Positions 12,124 to 23,467 of a stretch of DNA of 64,000 nucleotides are shown in pieces (the first letter of the stretch is position 1; the number at the start of each line of letters is the position of its first letter). Position numbers and translations under genes: made by a program. This DNA is from Nectonema munidae. Lineage: Eukaryota; Nematomorpha; Nectonematoida; Nectonematidae. Below the pieces are notes generated by a model. That model was not told the origin of the DNA, searched no databases, and saw only the letters and a list, made by a program, of their open reading frames with translations. Location of the stretch: NCBI GenBank assembly GCA_030549495.1, contig JAUIRK010000987.1, forward strand, positions 124,001-188,000, given 5' to 3'.

Positions 12124-13019
12124 TATAAAAGTATTAAATATATTTAATACTTATTAAAGTAATCTTATTGAATTAATAATCCATTTGTGGAAAATATTAA
12201 ATTGAAATTCGACATAATGCTAGAACAATATCTTACTATATCAATTCATTAATTCTAGAAAAGCTATAGGGTCGAACAAAACCTACTCTTTTTCAAAAGC
12301 ATTTTTAGAAAAAATAATTATTTGCCAAACGTGAGGTTTTCAGAGAAAAATATTTTTGGTGAAAATATATCTGAAAAAATTGAGAAAAGTAAGTTATGAT
12401 AAAGTTCGCTATAAATTAATAAACGTTTCATTCAAATGAAATTATAGCTTGATTTTTGCAAGGCAAATTAAATAAAGAGTTATTACTTGTAGCAAAGAAT
12501 AAAAATGAAAATTAAGATACTGAAATCAAAATTTGAAATATAAAGGAAGAACCTTTGAATAAATATTTATGGAGTTGAACCACATAGAAAATGAAAAAAT
12601 ACAGAACTTTTTTATCATTTTAATTTACAGTTAATAAAATAAAAAATGAACATTTGATTTGTTGAAATGAAAAGTATTTAGTTTAATTTATCACCATAAA
12701 ACATAAGTGAAAGGAAAAAATTGAACAGGGAAATAATTGTAGATTAATTGTAGTTACATTAAGAAGAAGAAGGATTTATTGCAATTTTTGATTAAATATT
12801 TCTATGTGATATGTCATTTTTAATAATAAACTTAAAGAAGGATCAACAATTTAATAAAAGATGAAGAATTATTCTTGGGTTCAATCCCGCATCAAGCCTA
12901 CCATTGTAACTTCTCGATGAAAACACCCCACGGTTCTTTATAGTACTTTTATATTCTATATATATTATATCCATGACGCATTTATTATTATTATAACAAT
13001 ATATCAAATATACACTACT
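12124..13019. other. AT-rich stretch without genes
   Basis: No coding evidence was seen. A lone B-box-like GGTTCAATCCC near 12879 has no A box at tRNA spacing. Confidence 0.3.
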
Positions 13020-13200
13020 TCTATTTTTCTTCCAGTATCACAAATTGGGATCATGCTGCTAATGACTCTGTTGGTATTTCCCGAAAAAAAGTATTAAGAA
13101 TTGTGTTTAACAAGCCATGTATTTCATGATTATAACCTACTAAAATTTGATGACTTATATAAACTTTATTTAGCTAGTTTTTTGTTCAAGTTTTACAAGA
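13020..13200 (+). pseudogene. LINE reverse-transcriptase tail fragment
   Basis: Two frames encode NWDHAANDSVGISRKKVLRI and LLKFDDLYKLYLASFLFKFY. These match in order the post-RT region of the LINE at 62902-63696 (NWGYAATNEISIAQKKVIRI and ILKFDDIYQLYLS). A stop and frame change separate them. The copy is short and old, and it lies on the opposite strand from the 62.9-kb copy. Confidence 0.6.
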
Positions 13201-13454
13201 TCAGAAATAGTTAGGTTTCAATTTCCAAAAAAATAATTTCTCTTTACGGAATAGTAGTCATATGGTTATACCAAGTTATAAAAAGTCTAAATCTAAAAAG
13301 TCCATGAAGTATAGGGTTTGTCACTACTGGAATAAATTTTTGTCAGATATTTGTTGAGTGCAAATAGAGTTCGTGAAAAAACATGTGTGCCAATTTATTT
13401 ATTACAGTAGTTTTAATGTTATATTTATTTTTTTAAATGAGACCCAGATTTATT

Positions 13455-15344
13455 CTAACTGAAAACAACAACTCATATATTCGCGAGCTCTCTCTCTCTA
13501 CTCCTCAAGGAGGCAACTTATCTGACCTACTTTGGTTAATACTCATCAATCCACTTCTTGCCTTTATCAACAACAAGTCTGACTTTTCTCAGGGATTCTC
13601 CGATGATCTTCTTTTCTCCTTTTCTAGTTCTGAGCAAAACGAAAATCTTAAACAATCTGCTTCTTTACTAAAACAAATTCAATTCAAAGCCCAACAATTC
13701 AAAATTTCCTTTAACCCTAATAAATCCCACTTAATCCACTTTACACGCAAAAGAATCAAACCTTTACCCTTACAACTGAACACAACAGACAAATTAGATC
13801 CACAAAACCAAGTAAAATATCTCGGACTCACCTTTCAACCCAATCTAAAATTCTCAACTCATTTCAAAAGCATCTCACAAAAACTAATCAAAACCCTTTT
13901 CTCTCTTAAAAACGGAATTTCTTACAAATGGGGACTTTCCCCAAAAATCACAAAATTCATTCATAAAAGTCTAATTTTCCCTGTCCTCAAATATGGAGTT
14001 CTCTCATGGGGCTCAGAGTTGAGACACCAGTCATCCATCACTCATCTCAGCAAAATTCATCGCCTGTGTCTTCTTTCTATCACCAATGCCTATCACACTA
14101 CACCAACTACAAAACTTGAATTATTCACTAACACGCTACCGCTACACCTCAATCTAAAGAAAACGCTTCTTAAAAATTACCTTATAACTTTCTGCTCTAC
14201 ACCCCCACCACATCCTTTCACCAGCCTATACACAACTCAAACATCCCAATCCCTGCAGTATTACAATTCCTTATTAATTCAGTTTGCTCCTAACAAAACA
14301 TCTTATCAAGTACTACCATTAAACCACCCAATCGAGCTCATCCACCCTTCTTCGTCTCCTCCTTACATCACAAACATCTGTCACCACAGATATCTTGCCC
14401 TAAACTCTATAGCTCACCAACGCACAACAAACAATACCTGTTCACTTTCAATTTTCACTGACGGTTCTAAATCACAACACCGCTCTTCAGCTGCATGCGC
14501 TTTCTTCCTACAAAACACAAAAAACCCTTTTCTTATCCAACACACAAACCTAGATCCAGAAATCACTGCACACGAAACTGAAATTCACGCAGTACTACTA
14601 TCCTGCAACATACTCCTTAATAACCTAACTTCCTTTTCTACCTCCTTCAAATACATAACTTTTTTCACAGACTCGCAAAATTTAATAAAAAACCTAAAAC
14701 TCGAAAATAAAATCTCACACTCAACTTATAGTTTAGCACGCAAACTTATTCACCTATCCAATCACTTTGTAGTAAAAATCGTCTGGTGCCCAGCTCATTC
14801 CAGCTGTTTTGAAAATTACCTCGTTGACTATATCGCAAAATCAAATATCTCCGATTCTCAGATCCTACCCCTATTTTCTCTACCCATCTCCACTTTTACA
14901 AATACTATAACCAACTCTACACTACTGCAGTGGCAACAATCTATCGACTCAACCATCACATCACCTCTGACATCTATGCCATTATCACAACTCATTTTAA
15001 AGAAACACTTTCACTCACTCCCTCGGAACATCATTCGCTGGCTCTCATCCCATTGCCCTTGTAATGCATACTTCTTTAAATTCAAACTTCACTCAAACCC
15101 TTTCTGTCGTTTCAGCTGTTCGTACATTGAAACACCTACACATATTCTCCTTTATTGTCCAATTTTTGATTCTCACCGACACCAACTCCTTGATAAAAGT
15201 CGCTTCTTTTTTAAAGATATTCCATCCTCTTTACATGATCTTCTACAACATCCACTACTCATCAAACATCTCTCCCTTCTCATAACCACAATCGAACCTA
15301 TACTCTCTGCAACCCAAACACTCATTCCTCCCTCAAATATCTAA
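13455..15344 (+). CDS. LINE ORF2 C-terminal part: reverse transcriptase, RNase H, zinc knuckle
   Basis: One uninterrupted frame of about 630 codons. It starts inside the RT palm and includes STPQGGNLSDLLW and the catalytic box GFSDDLLF (FSDD instead of the usual Y/FADD). A thumb region follows with YLGLTFQPNLKFSTHF and VLKYGVLSWGS. An RNase H domain follows, with FTDGSK (first Asp), AHETEIHAV (Glu), FFTDSQNLI (Asp) and WCPAHSS (His region). Near the end is a Cys/His motif, CPCN...CRFSC...HILLYCPIF. RT followed by RNase H and a terminal C-C-H-C knuckle is the order in the I/R1/LOA/Outcast branches. An apparent ATG at 13437 belongs to the flanking target, not the element. The upstream endonuclease and ORF1 are lost to 5' truncation. 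Confidence 0.85.
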   Translation, partial: LTENNNSYIRELSLSTPQGGNLSDLLWLILINPLLAFINNKSDFSQGFSDDLLFSFSSSEQNENLKQSASLLKQIQFKAQQFKISFNPNKSHLIHFTRKRIKPLPLQLNTTDKLDPQNQVKYLGLTFQPNLKFSTHFKSISQKLIKTLFSLKNGISYKWGLSPKITKFIHKSLIFPVLKYGVLSWGSELRHQSSITHLSKIHRLCLLSITNAYHTTPTTKLELFTNTLPLHLNLKKTLLKNYLITFCSTPPPHPFTSLYTTQTSQSLQYYNSLLIQFAPNKTSYQVLPLNHPIELIHPSSSPPYITNICHHRYLALNSIAHQRTTNNTCSLSIFTDGSKSQHRSSAACAFFLQNTKNPFLIQHTNLDPEITAHETEIHAVLLSCNILLNNLTSFSTSFKYITFFTDSQNLIKNLKLENKISHSTYSLARKLIHLSNHFVVKIVWCPAHSSCFENYLVDYIAKSNISDSQILPLFSLPISTFTNTITNSTLLQWQQSIDSTITSPLTSMPLSQLILKKHFHSLPRNIIRWLSSHCPCNAYFFKFKLHSNPFCRFSCSYIETPTHILLYCPIFDSHRHQLLDKSRFFFKDIPSSLHDLLQHPLLIKHLSLLITTIEPILSATQTLIPPSNI

Positions 15345-15555
15345 TAACAATAAGCCACTATCACCACTAATCCATGCATTCCACAAAACAATCTAATGTC
15401 TACACCCATAAAAATCTTCCAAATTTTCTTTTTCTATTTCAGAAAGACCCACAAAACTAAACTTACACTTTGAAGACCAAATTCCAGCAGACTTGCAAGC
15501 ATATCAGCTCCAGCTGGAAAGTGCTTAGAAATCTCCATACCTACCTACCTACCTA
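13455..15555 (+). mobile_element. 5'-truncated LINE with 12-bp target site duplication and (CTAC)n tail
   Basis: The element is bounded by identical CCCAGATTTATT copies (13443-13454 and 15556-15567), the mark of target-primed reverse transcription. It begins abruptly inside the reverse-transcriptase domain and ends with a short (ACCT)n/(CTAC)n tail at about 15535-15555. The 3' UTR spans roughly 15345-15535. The body is strikingly rich in C and A and poor in G on the plus strand, unlike its surroundings. The perfect duplication and unbroken coding frame suggest a recent insertion. Confidence 0.85.
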
Positions 15556-15569
15556 CCCAGATTTATTAA

Positions 15570-15830
15570 AAATTATAGTTAGACAGCTACGCCGAAAATT
15601 TTTAGTAAGTTTGTAAACCACTCTTTAAGCTCAACAAGAGAACAAAATCATTCATATATGATAGATCACTACTCATCATATGTAATTAAGTTTTTATCCC
15701 TCCTTATTGGCATTCACCAGTTAATGTAGATGATGGACACAGGCTATCCGTATAATCTATTGCTGGATATGCTATACTCTAACCAAGTGAAGGTTTTATA
15801 CCATGACTCTAAATGACTCTTTTCCATTGT
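15570..15830. repeat. Dispersed repeat, copy 1
   Basis: This shares long matching stretches with 58735-58965, for example CATTCATATATGATAGAT, CTACTCATC, CTCCTTATTG and AGTGAAGGTTATA. By eye the identity is about three quarters. There is no coding potential, and the family is unknown. Confidence 0.6.
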
Positions 15831-15839
15831 TTAAAATCT

Positions 15840-18410
15840 TTCTTGCTTTAATTAATTAAAAATATTGTGTTAAACTAAGCTCTTTAAATAAAGGCCTTCT
15901 GATTTTAATGGCGGCTGGGTTAAAAAGTGTCGCAGGTTTTAATAAAATGTCTGCCTTTTAAAATGGAAGATTATTTTCCTACTTTTATAAAAATAGATTA
16001 TTTATCCCTTTTTTTAAACTTTTCTACTTTTTAGACACGTAATGTAACTAATTTTAATTTCTTATTTTTTTTAAAATAATGTTTTTTGAACTTAATTTGA
16101 AGCTTTATCAACCTACTTTTTTTGATATCAATTTTTTGTGAAAATGATCTATAAAATATGCCGTCAGTTTATTTGAAATGGTACAATGCTTTGATTGTAC
16201 TGGCCTTTTCTATTTTCCCTTTCAATGTTTATCCAGTCATCAGGGCCTTTTCCATTCAAATAATTATTTAAATTATTATTGCTTAGTGAATAATTTTTCT
16301 ATGTATTCTTATTCTAAAAGCATAGAGCGTATAGAAAAATTTGTTGCTTCCATTTTAACTAAACCTTTTCATTTAACTTCTTTTTTTTGAAAAATTTAAA
16401 GTTTTATATTGAAGGAGAATATATTTTCTTAAAAGATGAAAAAAAATTTTTTTCGCTTATTTAAATTTTGGATTTGCGTCTTGCCAACAACAAGAACGGC
16501 TGCTGTTTTATATCAAGATGCTTGATTTCGTTGTCCTTTTTTGAAATGTGAGTTTTTCTCTTTAATGCCATTTCAACCATTTTTCAGATTTTGTTGTCAT
16601 ATTATATACAACAAATAAGTTGTATGAAATACATTTTGGTCTAATATATGCGTGCTGTTTCAACAAATATGAGAGCAAAACGTGGACCCGAACCCGCCCA
16701 TACCCGTAAAATAAACTTTGTGGGTACCCCCAGTCCTGCAAATAATTTTTTTGCCCGCATAGATTTCGAAATAAATTTTTGAGTAAACTATTGAATACAC
16801 AAAAATTGAATCAACTAATCACTGGGCTAACAAAGCAGTAATTTTATTACGTTTCTTCAGGGAGGCAGAGTCCAAGGTTTAAACATCTAACTCTCACTTG
16901 AAACATTAAAAACCCCAAGTACATGTTAGAATTTATTTTCAACCACCTAGCTTTTTAGTATTATTTTATAATTTTTTAAGAAAATAATTTTTGTGGTGCT
17001 TAATCTGCTTATTTTTTATTTGATTTTACATAACACAATCTCAATTCTTATTCCCATACATGCGCATATTTCAGTTAAATTTGGCATATCATTTAACTAA
17101 CGACTATTAATAGTAAAGGAAGCTTAGAAAGTTTTCTGATTTATTTTTTTAATACTTCATTTTGATTTTTGAGAAATGTTGTCAAATATTACCCAACACT
17201 CAAAATTCTTCTATCCACACCAGCATAGCCGCGCAAATATTTTTATGTGGGTAATCGAGGGTCCACCAGGTTTGACTATTATATTTTTTAGGTCTGTGAT
17301 TTTGTGTCTTGATCATATGATTACTTTCCTAACACTGCTAAGGAAAGATTATTATTGAACTGTAGAAGTAACTTCATAAATTTAAAGATGTATTTTTATT
17401 TTTAGGTCAGCGCACTTGAATTTTGGAATTAGCTTTAAAGAAATATTTTTCTATCGCAAAATTTTTTAAAGTTTTCAATGCAAATACTTCAATGGCATAA
17501 CCAGCATTATTAACTTACGAATGACCCTTTGAATTGAAATAAATTAATTTTTTATAAGACTAAAAATTTTACATTTTATTATTCGCACTTTATCAATTTT
17601 CTCACTTTTATCAGTGTTTTATTAAAATAGAACTTTTGCTAGGGCGCGGTTAAAACATGACTTCTGTCTTCTTAGTGTTTATTGTGAACCGTTAGTTGTC
17701 ACAGGCCCAAGATAACTTATAAGTTGATGACTGCATTTTCTGCTTACTGATGGCGTTCAGGGTGAGTTATCCGCAAAAAAATTTTCCAATAACTCTCCGT
17801 TTAAGCTTTGTTAAGACAAGCAGTCGTCTTTGTTTATGCATCTACCCATTAGTCCTGTACCTGATGCCTATTCCTTCTCCTTGTACTGGAAGGCGTTGAT
17901 TAAAATAGTTGTTAATCTAACCTAGACCGTAATTCTTCGGATCTTTTTTTCAATGAAATACTATATTATGTTTATAAAGATCAAAAATGAATAATTGATT
18001 GTGTTTGAAAAAATTCTCCTATTTTTGAGATGATAATCGGCATCAGCAATATATTAAATGATAAATTTATTGAAAATTGCTTAATATTTGTTTTTTGTAT
18101 TTTTTTTTTGACAATTCTAGCAGTGTCGTTTAATTTGTATTAATCTAACAAAATGATTTCCTTTATCATATTTAAATTCTTTATTGATTCTTACTTTCAA
18201 ACGCTTTGTTTTCTGTGCATAATTTTTTTACAATTGGTGGAGGAAACATTTGAATTGAGAGATAAAGAAGTTCTTTTCGTTTACAATAAAGTTATTTAGT
18301 CCTTTACATTCATAAAATTGTTGAGTTTTTAGCAATTTACTAAATGATATCGAGCCACTTGTGTGAAAATAGGAAACCACGATTTTTTCTTCTATTTCTT
18401 CTTCTGTATA
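15840..18410. other. AT-rich stretch without supported genes
   Basis: Short open frames here have no recognisable motifs. A GC-richer patch near 16680-16740 has repeated GGGTA/TACCC-like words and may be a MITE end. Confidence 0.3.
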
Positions 18411-18411
18411 A

Positions 18412-19712
18412 AGAAAGAAAGAAAGAAAGTTTATTCACAAATTGAAATATATACAGAGAAATTTTGTTTAAACAAGTTTTTTTGTATTATCAATTTACAA
18501 TGAGATGGGAAAAAAAGAATTAAAAAAAATGTATATCAACTTGCAAGGTTATCATAAGGCCTAGGGGACCGCTGAAATGATGACCTTTTACAAAATTAAT
18601 GTGTAATATAACATTTATATATAATACGTATGTAAAAACATGAATAATAGGTAGTTAAATGAAGTATAGTTTTATGTTTGTTTAGAAAAAGATGTATGTT
18701 CTAACATCTACACACACACATATATATTCATGTATATATATATATATATTTATGTAAATGATAGTTTGTATATATACTGATTGGAACATATAAAGCAATT
18801 TTTCACTCTACATTCTTTATTATAACTATTTACAAAAGATTTTTTGAGTAAATTTTTATATTTATAGAAGGAACTTTCATAGAATTTTGTTTGTTCAAGA
18901 GTTTTATTCCAAAAAGAAATAACTCTGTTTTTCAATAATTTTTTTGTACTTTTGAGTCGATATTGTGGGACTATAAACTTATTTGATGATCTTAAATAGT
19001 GTTGAGTTTCTTGATGTACGAAGGTTTGCCAAGCAAAAAATATTTCAGGAAGTATATTATAGAGATATTTATAAATGAACTTGGATAGTTGCATTAAATA
19101 AATTTCTTCAATTTTCAATAATTCATAGCCAAAGAAAAACACTGTTGTATGATGCCTGTAACTCAAATTAAACACATTTCTAATAATTTCCTTTTGTAAA
19201 ACTTTAAGTTTTTCCAAATTACAATATCCCCAATTAACAAAGCTATAATTAAGATGCGGCAAAACTAAGGCTTTGTATAACATTAATTTTATTTTTACAT
19301 CAAAGTAATTTTTGTATCGTCTTAGTATACCTAAAGTACAATTCATCTTTTTAGAAATATAGTTTTGATGATCAGTCCATGTAAGTTGATTGTTTATATA
19401 CAGTCCTAGATAATTATATTTGCTTACTAACTCAATTTCAAATATATCTGTATTCATCTCACAACTTTTGCACTTTTTGTTTGAGAAAAACATCATTTTT
19501 GACTTTTTACGGTTCAAACTTAAAAAGTTACGATCACACCATTCTTCTACTTTCAAAAAATTATTCTTAATTGATTCAAATATTGTTTCATTGTTCTTAT
19601 CAATTATTGAAAGAGGCAAAAGCAATGTAATATCGTCTGCAAATAAGAGGAATTCAAATTTTGGGTTTGAACTAGGGATGCCGTTTATATAAATAGAAAA
19701 AAGTAGAAAGAA
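18412..19712 (-). mobile_element. 5'-truncated LINE (CR1/L2/Daphne-like group)
   Basis: This is a minus-strand LINE whose 3' end is a short (CTTT)n tract (about 18412-18431 read as AAAG repeats on the plus strand) and whose 5' end is truncated within the RT palm near 19712. AC and AT dinucleotide tracts at 18711-18750 lie in its 3' UTR. No clear target duplication was found. It belongs to the same broad type as the LINE at the right edge of the window but is a diverged family. Confidence 0.65.
18750..19707 (-). CDS. LINE reverse transcriptase, C-terminal half
   Basis: The frame opens with FLLFSIYINGIPSS and the catalytic box LLFADDITLL (FADD, about 19627-19656). It continues through the RT thumb with NYLGLYINNQLTW and LMLYKALVLPHLNYSFVNWG, then a long post-RT basic helical region (QYRLKSTKKLLKNRVISFWN). 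It ends with a Cys-containing tail (CRVKNCFIC) near 18790. No RNase H is present, which separates this family from the LINE at 13.4 kb and fits CR1/L2/Daphne-type elements. The frame is intact over about 315 codons, but fingers, endonuclease and ORF1 are missing. Confidence 0.75.
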
Positions 19713-20277
19713 ACTTACTTATCAAGTATATCAGCACCTCATATGTATGTATTATACTGAGATGTAATTTTTTTTATATTTTAGTGGTAGCGAATTATAT
19801 TACTAATTGGAAAAATCCTACTGTAGTTTGCAGCAACAGACACAGAATATAACATTATAATTCCATTTTGCTTTAAAAATTTTGTTTATATTCTATCCCT
19901 TAAATGTTCTCGAATTTCTATTTTTGTGGAAAAATTGATGAAATAAATTTAATAAAATGTACATCCATATTTATGTATAACAGATGTCAATTATTTTAAA
20001 ACTCTTACACCAAAAATATTAAAATTATTTTCTTTTCCCTTGCCAAGGTATAGATAAAAATTGTTTAAATATCCTCCTGAACTGCAAACACCAATTATAA
20101 TTAAATTTTATTGATTTTCATTTCAAATATTTTTTTCCAAATGCAACACATAATATCTGATCATCATTTATCGATAAAAATCTTAGGTTAAAAAGTGCTT
20201 CAAGGTTTATTTAGCCTTAACCTTTTTGAAATTAAATAATTATATAATACAATCATTAATCAAAAAAAAAAAACTTC

Positions 20278-20646
20278 ATGTTTATCAAAACTCATAACAT
20301 TATTATTTCTTCTACTCATTCTAAAGTGAGCAAAATAACTACCTTAAATGCTTCTTGTATCCAAAAATTATCAACGATATCTCATACCATGGAAAGAAAA
20401 ACAAGTTCCAAACAAACGGGATATTTCATAATATTCCTGAGCGTATCTTATGCCATTTGTGTTTTTCCTGGTGGCATATGTTCTATCACACTCTCATTAA
20501 ATCCTTCTCAAAGAGTATTCACTACCGTCATAATTCTTGAAGACTTGATCGAATCTTCATTCTACCTCCTTTTCTTGTACATGTATCTTCTTTTAGACAA
20601 AAAATACAGGAACGAATTATTTAGATATTTGAAAATAAAGCTTTGA
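20278..20646 (+). CDS. GPCR-like fragment, transmembrane helices 6-7 and tail
   Basis: The 122-codon frame has a basic stretch (MERKTSSKQ) and then a hydrophobic helix with a Cys and Pro (SVSYAICVFPG), as in helix 6 of rhodopsin-family receptors. A second helix follows (TTVIILEDLIESSFYLLFLY), then YLLLDKKYRNELFRYL, which resembles the end of helix 7 and helix 8, where the usual form is NPxxY followed by DKKYRxEL. The canonical NPxxY is replaced by FLYMY. Earlier helices are not visible nearby, so this is either a last exon or a pseudogene fragment. The ligand class cannot be told. Confidence 0.45.
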   Translation: MFIKTHNIIISSTHSKVSKITTLNASCIQKLSTISHTMERKTSSKQTGYFIIFLSVSYAICVFPGGICSITLSLNPSQRVFTTVIILEDLIESSFYLLFLYMYLLLDKKYRNELFRYLKIKL

Positions 20647-20707
20647 TGAATTTGATTTACTCTCTACTTTTAAAGTTTAAGCAAGAGCAGCCGAAAAGGA
20701 GTTAGAG

Positions 20708-21222
20708 TAGTGTTTCCCTAACTTTTTTGAGCCGCGACACACTTTTTACATAGAAAAATTCGGCGACACACCACCAAGCAAATATTTAAAAAAAAAACTA
20801 TAAAATGAAGTATTATTATAACAGTATCCTTGTAATCCATTAAACATTACGATGAAAGTAGCAACAGAAGGAAACTGGGCGAACACGCAACAACAACAAC
20901 AATAAATAAATATTATTCAGTGTGACAAATGAGTTTGCTTTCGAGAACAAATTAAATTCCATCGATGGTCCAAGGACGACAAGCAAACTCGCATTTCATC
21001 ATCAATTCCGAGAAGTCTTTCTCGCTTTTTGGATTTGATTTCGGTTAATGACGAAAGAAAACAGAAAGCTTTCAAAATTTAATAATTGAACCGCGTTAAT
21101 CGAAGTCGTGCTAATTGAGGCATAACTGTATCTTTTTATTATTTCTAAAAAAATCTCGCGACACAATTGGAATATTTTTAAGACGCCCTACTGTGTCGCG
21201 ACACACAGTTTGGGAAACACTG
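20708..21222. mobile_element. hAT MITE (TAGTGTTTCCC ends)
   Basis: A 515-bp element starts TAGTGTTTCCCTAAC and ends TTGGGAAACACTG, with long imperfect terminal repeats that include CGCGACACAC. It is flanked by AGTTAGAG (20700-20707) and AGTTAGAA (21223-21230), a 7/8 target duplication. It has no coding capacity. It resembles the shorter MITE at 33796-34010 in style, but the terminal sequence differs. Confidence 0.8.
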
Positions 21223-21599
21223 AGTTAGAACTAATGTAAATTGTATTTATTTTAATGGACAAAAAGTTGTATTGAAAACAGTTAAGACCGGATTTTACAA
21301 TAGTCCACTCAAGCCTTTGGCCTAGACTCGCTAATTATGACTAAGGATTTACTAGAGTCTTATGAGAGTTAATAGTGGTTTTTTATTATAAACATTTTTT
21401 TTATTTTTTGATCCCTTGTGTTTCTACTTGCCATGTTTATGAAACCTTAATTTTATTGCTTCAATTGCATTTTTTAAAATTACTTTATGTGAAAATATGT
21501 TTTATATAATATTACAACCATGCACAAGGTTCATTCAACAAGAAAGATTAAAAACTCGAAATCCTCTAAATCAAAATAAATGATTTTTTTGAAAATTCA

Positions 21600-22084
21600 T
21601 GATTAATAGATGATCTGAAAATTGTCAGTGATCAAAAATTGAAAAGCGAGCTTTCAGTTACAAAGAATTTGATATTGAAAGAGTTTTCTTCTACTAATCA
21701 TAAGGAGTTTCTTGACATTTTAAAACTTCTTGGCCCTTATAGAGAAGAGCAACCCAATGTTTTCAAACTGTTTCTAGGTAACTAATATAATTAACTAAAT
21801 TTACCTCATGAAGATTATTCAAACTTTTAGGAGCATCAACTATTGGAATTAGTACTGCTATACGTGTGAAAGGTCTTTTTCAACACTAAAAAGACTTTTT
21901 ACCAATAAAAGAAACATAATGCTCCATGAAAGAAAAAGAAATCTGATTATTTTATCAAGTTTATCAGAATATGTAAAGAAGATTGACTCTGAGGAGTATT
22001 TAAAAGAGTTTGCAAAGATTTAATAACAATTTATTTCTTGCCCCATCTGGCCTCCTTAAGTAAAAACTTCTGGCTACGTTACTG
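21600..22084 (+). pseudogene. hAT transposase C-terminus with right terminal repeat
   Basis: Frames encode STIGISTA, then CERSFSTLKRLFTNKRN and MLHERKRNLIILSSL, the hAT dimerisation domain. A one-base frame change lies within the CERSF region near 21870. The element ends CTTCTGGCTACGTTACTG at 22084. That terminus resembles the CAGTGACGTAGCTAGG end of the MITE at 54519. The left end was not found. Confidence 0.65.
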
Positions 22085-22210
22085 TGTGTACACTGTATAT
22101 GTAATATATGTATACAATGGATCAACACTATAGGTTACTTGATGAAACTTTTATTCTTTCTAAAGTTTACTTTGCATGTCTTTTCCAAATTTAGCGCATA
22201 AACTGATTTG

Positions 22211-23289
22211 AGAAGAAGAAGAAGAAGAAGAAGAAGAAGAAGAAGAAGAAGAAGAAGAAGAAGAAGAAGAAGAAGAAGAAGAAGAAGAAGAAGAAGAAGA
22301 AGAAGAAGAAGAAGAAGAAGAAGAAGAAGAAGAAGAAGAAGAAGAAGAAGAAGAAGAAGAAGAAGAAGAAGAAGAAGAAGAAGAAGAAGAAGAAGAAGAA
22401 GAAGAAGAAGAAGAAGAAGAAGAAGAAGAAGAAGAAGAAGAAGAAGAAGAAGAAGAAGAAGAAGAAGAAGAAGAAGAAGAAGAAGAAGAAGAAGAAGAAG
22501 AAGAAGAAGAAGAAGAAGAAGAAGAAGAAGAAGAAGAAGAAGAAGAAGAAGAAGAAGAAGAAGAAGAAGAAGAAGAAGAAGAAGAAGAAGAAGAAGAAGA
22601 AGAAGAAGAAGAAGAAGAAGAAGAAGAAGAAGAAGAAGAAGAAGAAGAAGAAGAAGAAGAAGAAGAAGAAGAAGAAGAAGAAGAAGAAGAAGAAGAAGAA
22701 GAAGAAGAAGAAGAAGAAGAAGAAGAAGAAGAAGAAGAAGAAGAAGAAGAAGAAGAAGAAGAAGAAGAAGAAGAAGAAGAAGAAGAAGAAGAAGAAGAAG
22801 AAGAAGAAGAAGAAGAAGAAGAAGAAGAAGAAGAAGAAGAAGAAGAAGAAGAAGAAGAAGAAGAAGAAGAAGAAGAAGAAGAAGAAGAAGAAGAAGAAGA
22901 AGAAGAAGAAGAAGAAGAAGAAGAAGAAGAAGAAGAAGAAGAAGAAGAAGAAGAAGAAGAAGAAGAAGAAGAAGAAGAAGAAGAAGAAGAAGAAGAAGAA
23001 GAAGAAGAAGAAGAAGAAGAAGAAGAAGAAGAAGAAGAAGAAGAAGAAGAAGAAGAAGAAGAAGAAGAAGAAGAAGAAGAAGAAGAAGAAGAAGAAGAAG
23101 AAGAAGAAGAAGAAGAAGAAGAAGAAGAAGAAGAAGAAGAAGAAGAAGAAGAAGAAGAAGAAGAAGAAGAAGAAGAAGAAGAAGAAGAAGAAGAAGAAGA
23201 AGAAGAAGAAGAAGAAGAAGAAGAAGAAGAAGAAGAAGAAGAAGAAGAAGAAGAAGAAGAAGAAGAAGAAGAAGAAGAAGAAGAAGAAA
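22211..23289. repeat. Uninterrupted (GAA)n microsatellite, about 360 units
   Basis: Roughly 1.08 kb of pure GAA/TTC triplets with no visible interruption. It ends about 180 bp upstream of the RanBPM start codon, with GAA on the RanBPM sense strand. Long pure GAA tracts are known to form triplex and R-loop structures and to silence neighbouring transcription (FXN intron 1 in Friedreich ataxia). The long open frames across it (poly-Arg, poly-Phe) are artefacts of the repeat. The true length may differ from the assembled length. Confidence 0.95.
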
Positions 23290-23467
23290 ATATGCGAAAA
23301 TTCGGATACTCGCGGTTCGAATATTTGAAGTTTCACTTTATTATTCATTTTTTGAATTATATTTTTTAGCATTATGTCTGTGTTATCTAATTATTTCTTA
23401 TATCTCTATCGATTTATATTTAAAAAATTTTTTAATTAATTTTTTTAATAATTATTTTCTTTCTTTC

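Noticed and set aside
12874-12892. B-box-like GGTTCAATCCC as a tRNA gene
   Set aside because: No A box at proper spacing and no cloverleaf stems around it.
16178-17358. Open frames of 60-70 codons
   Set aside because: No motif, conserved pattern or splice context. Expected by chance in AT-rich DNA.
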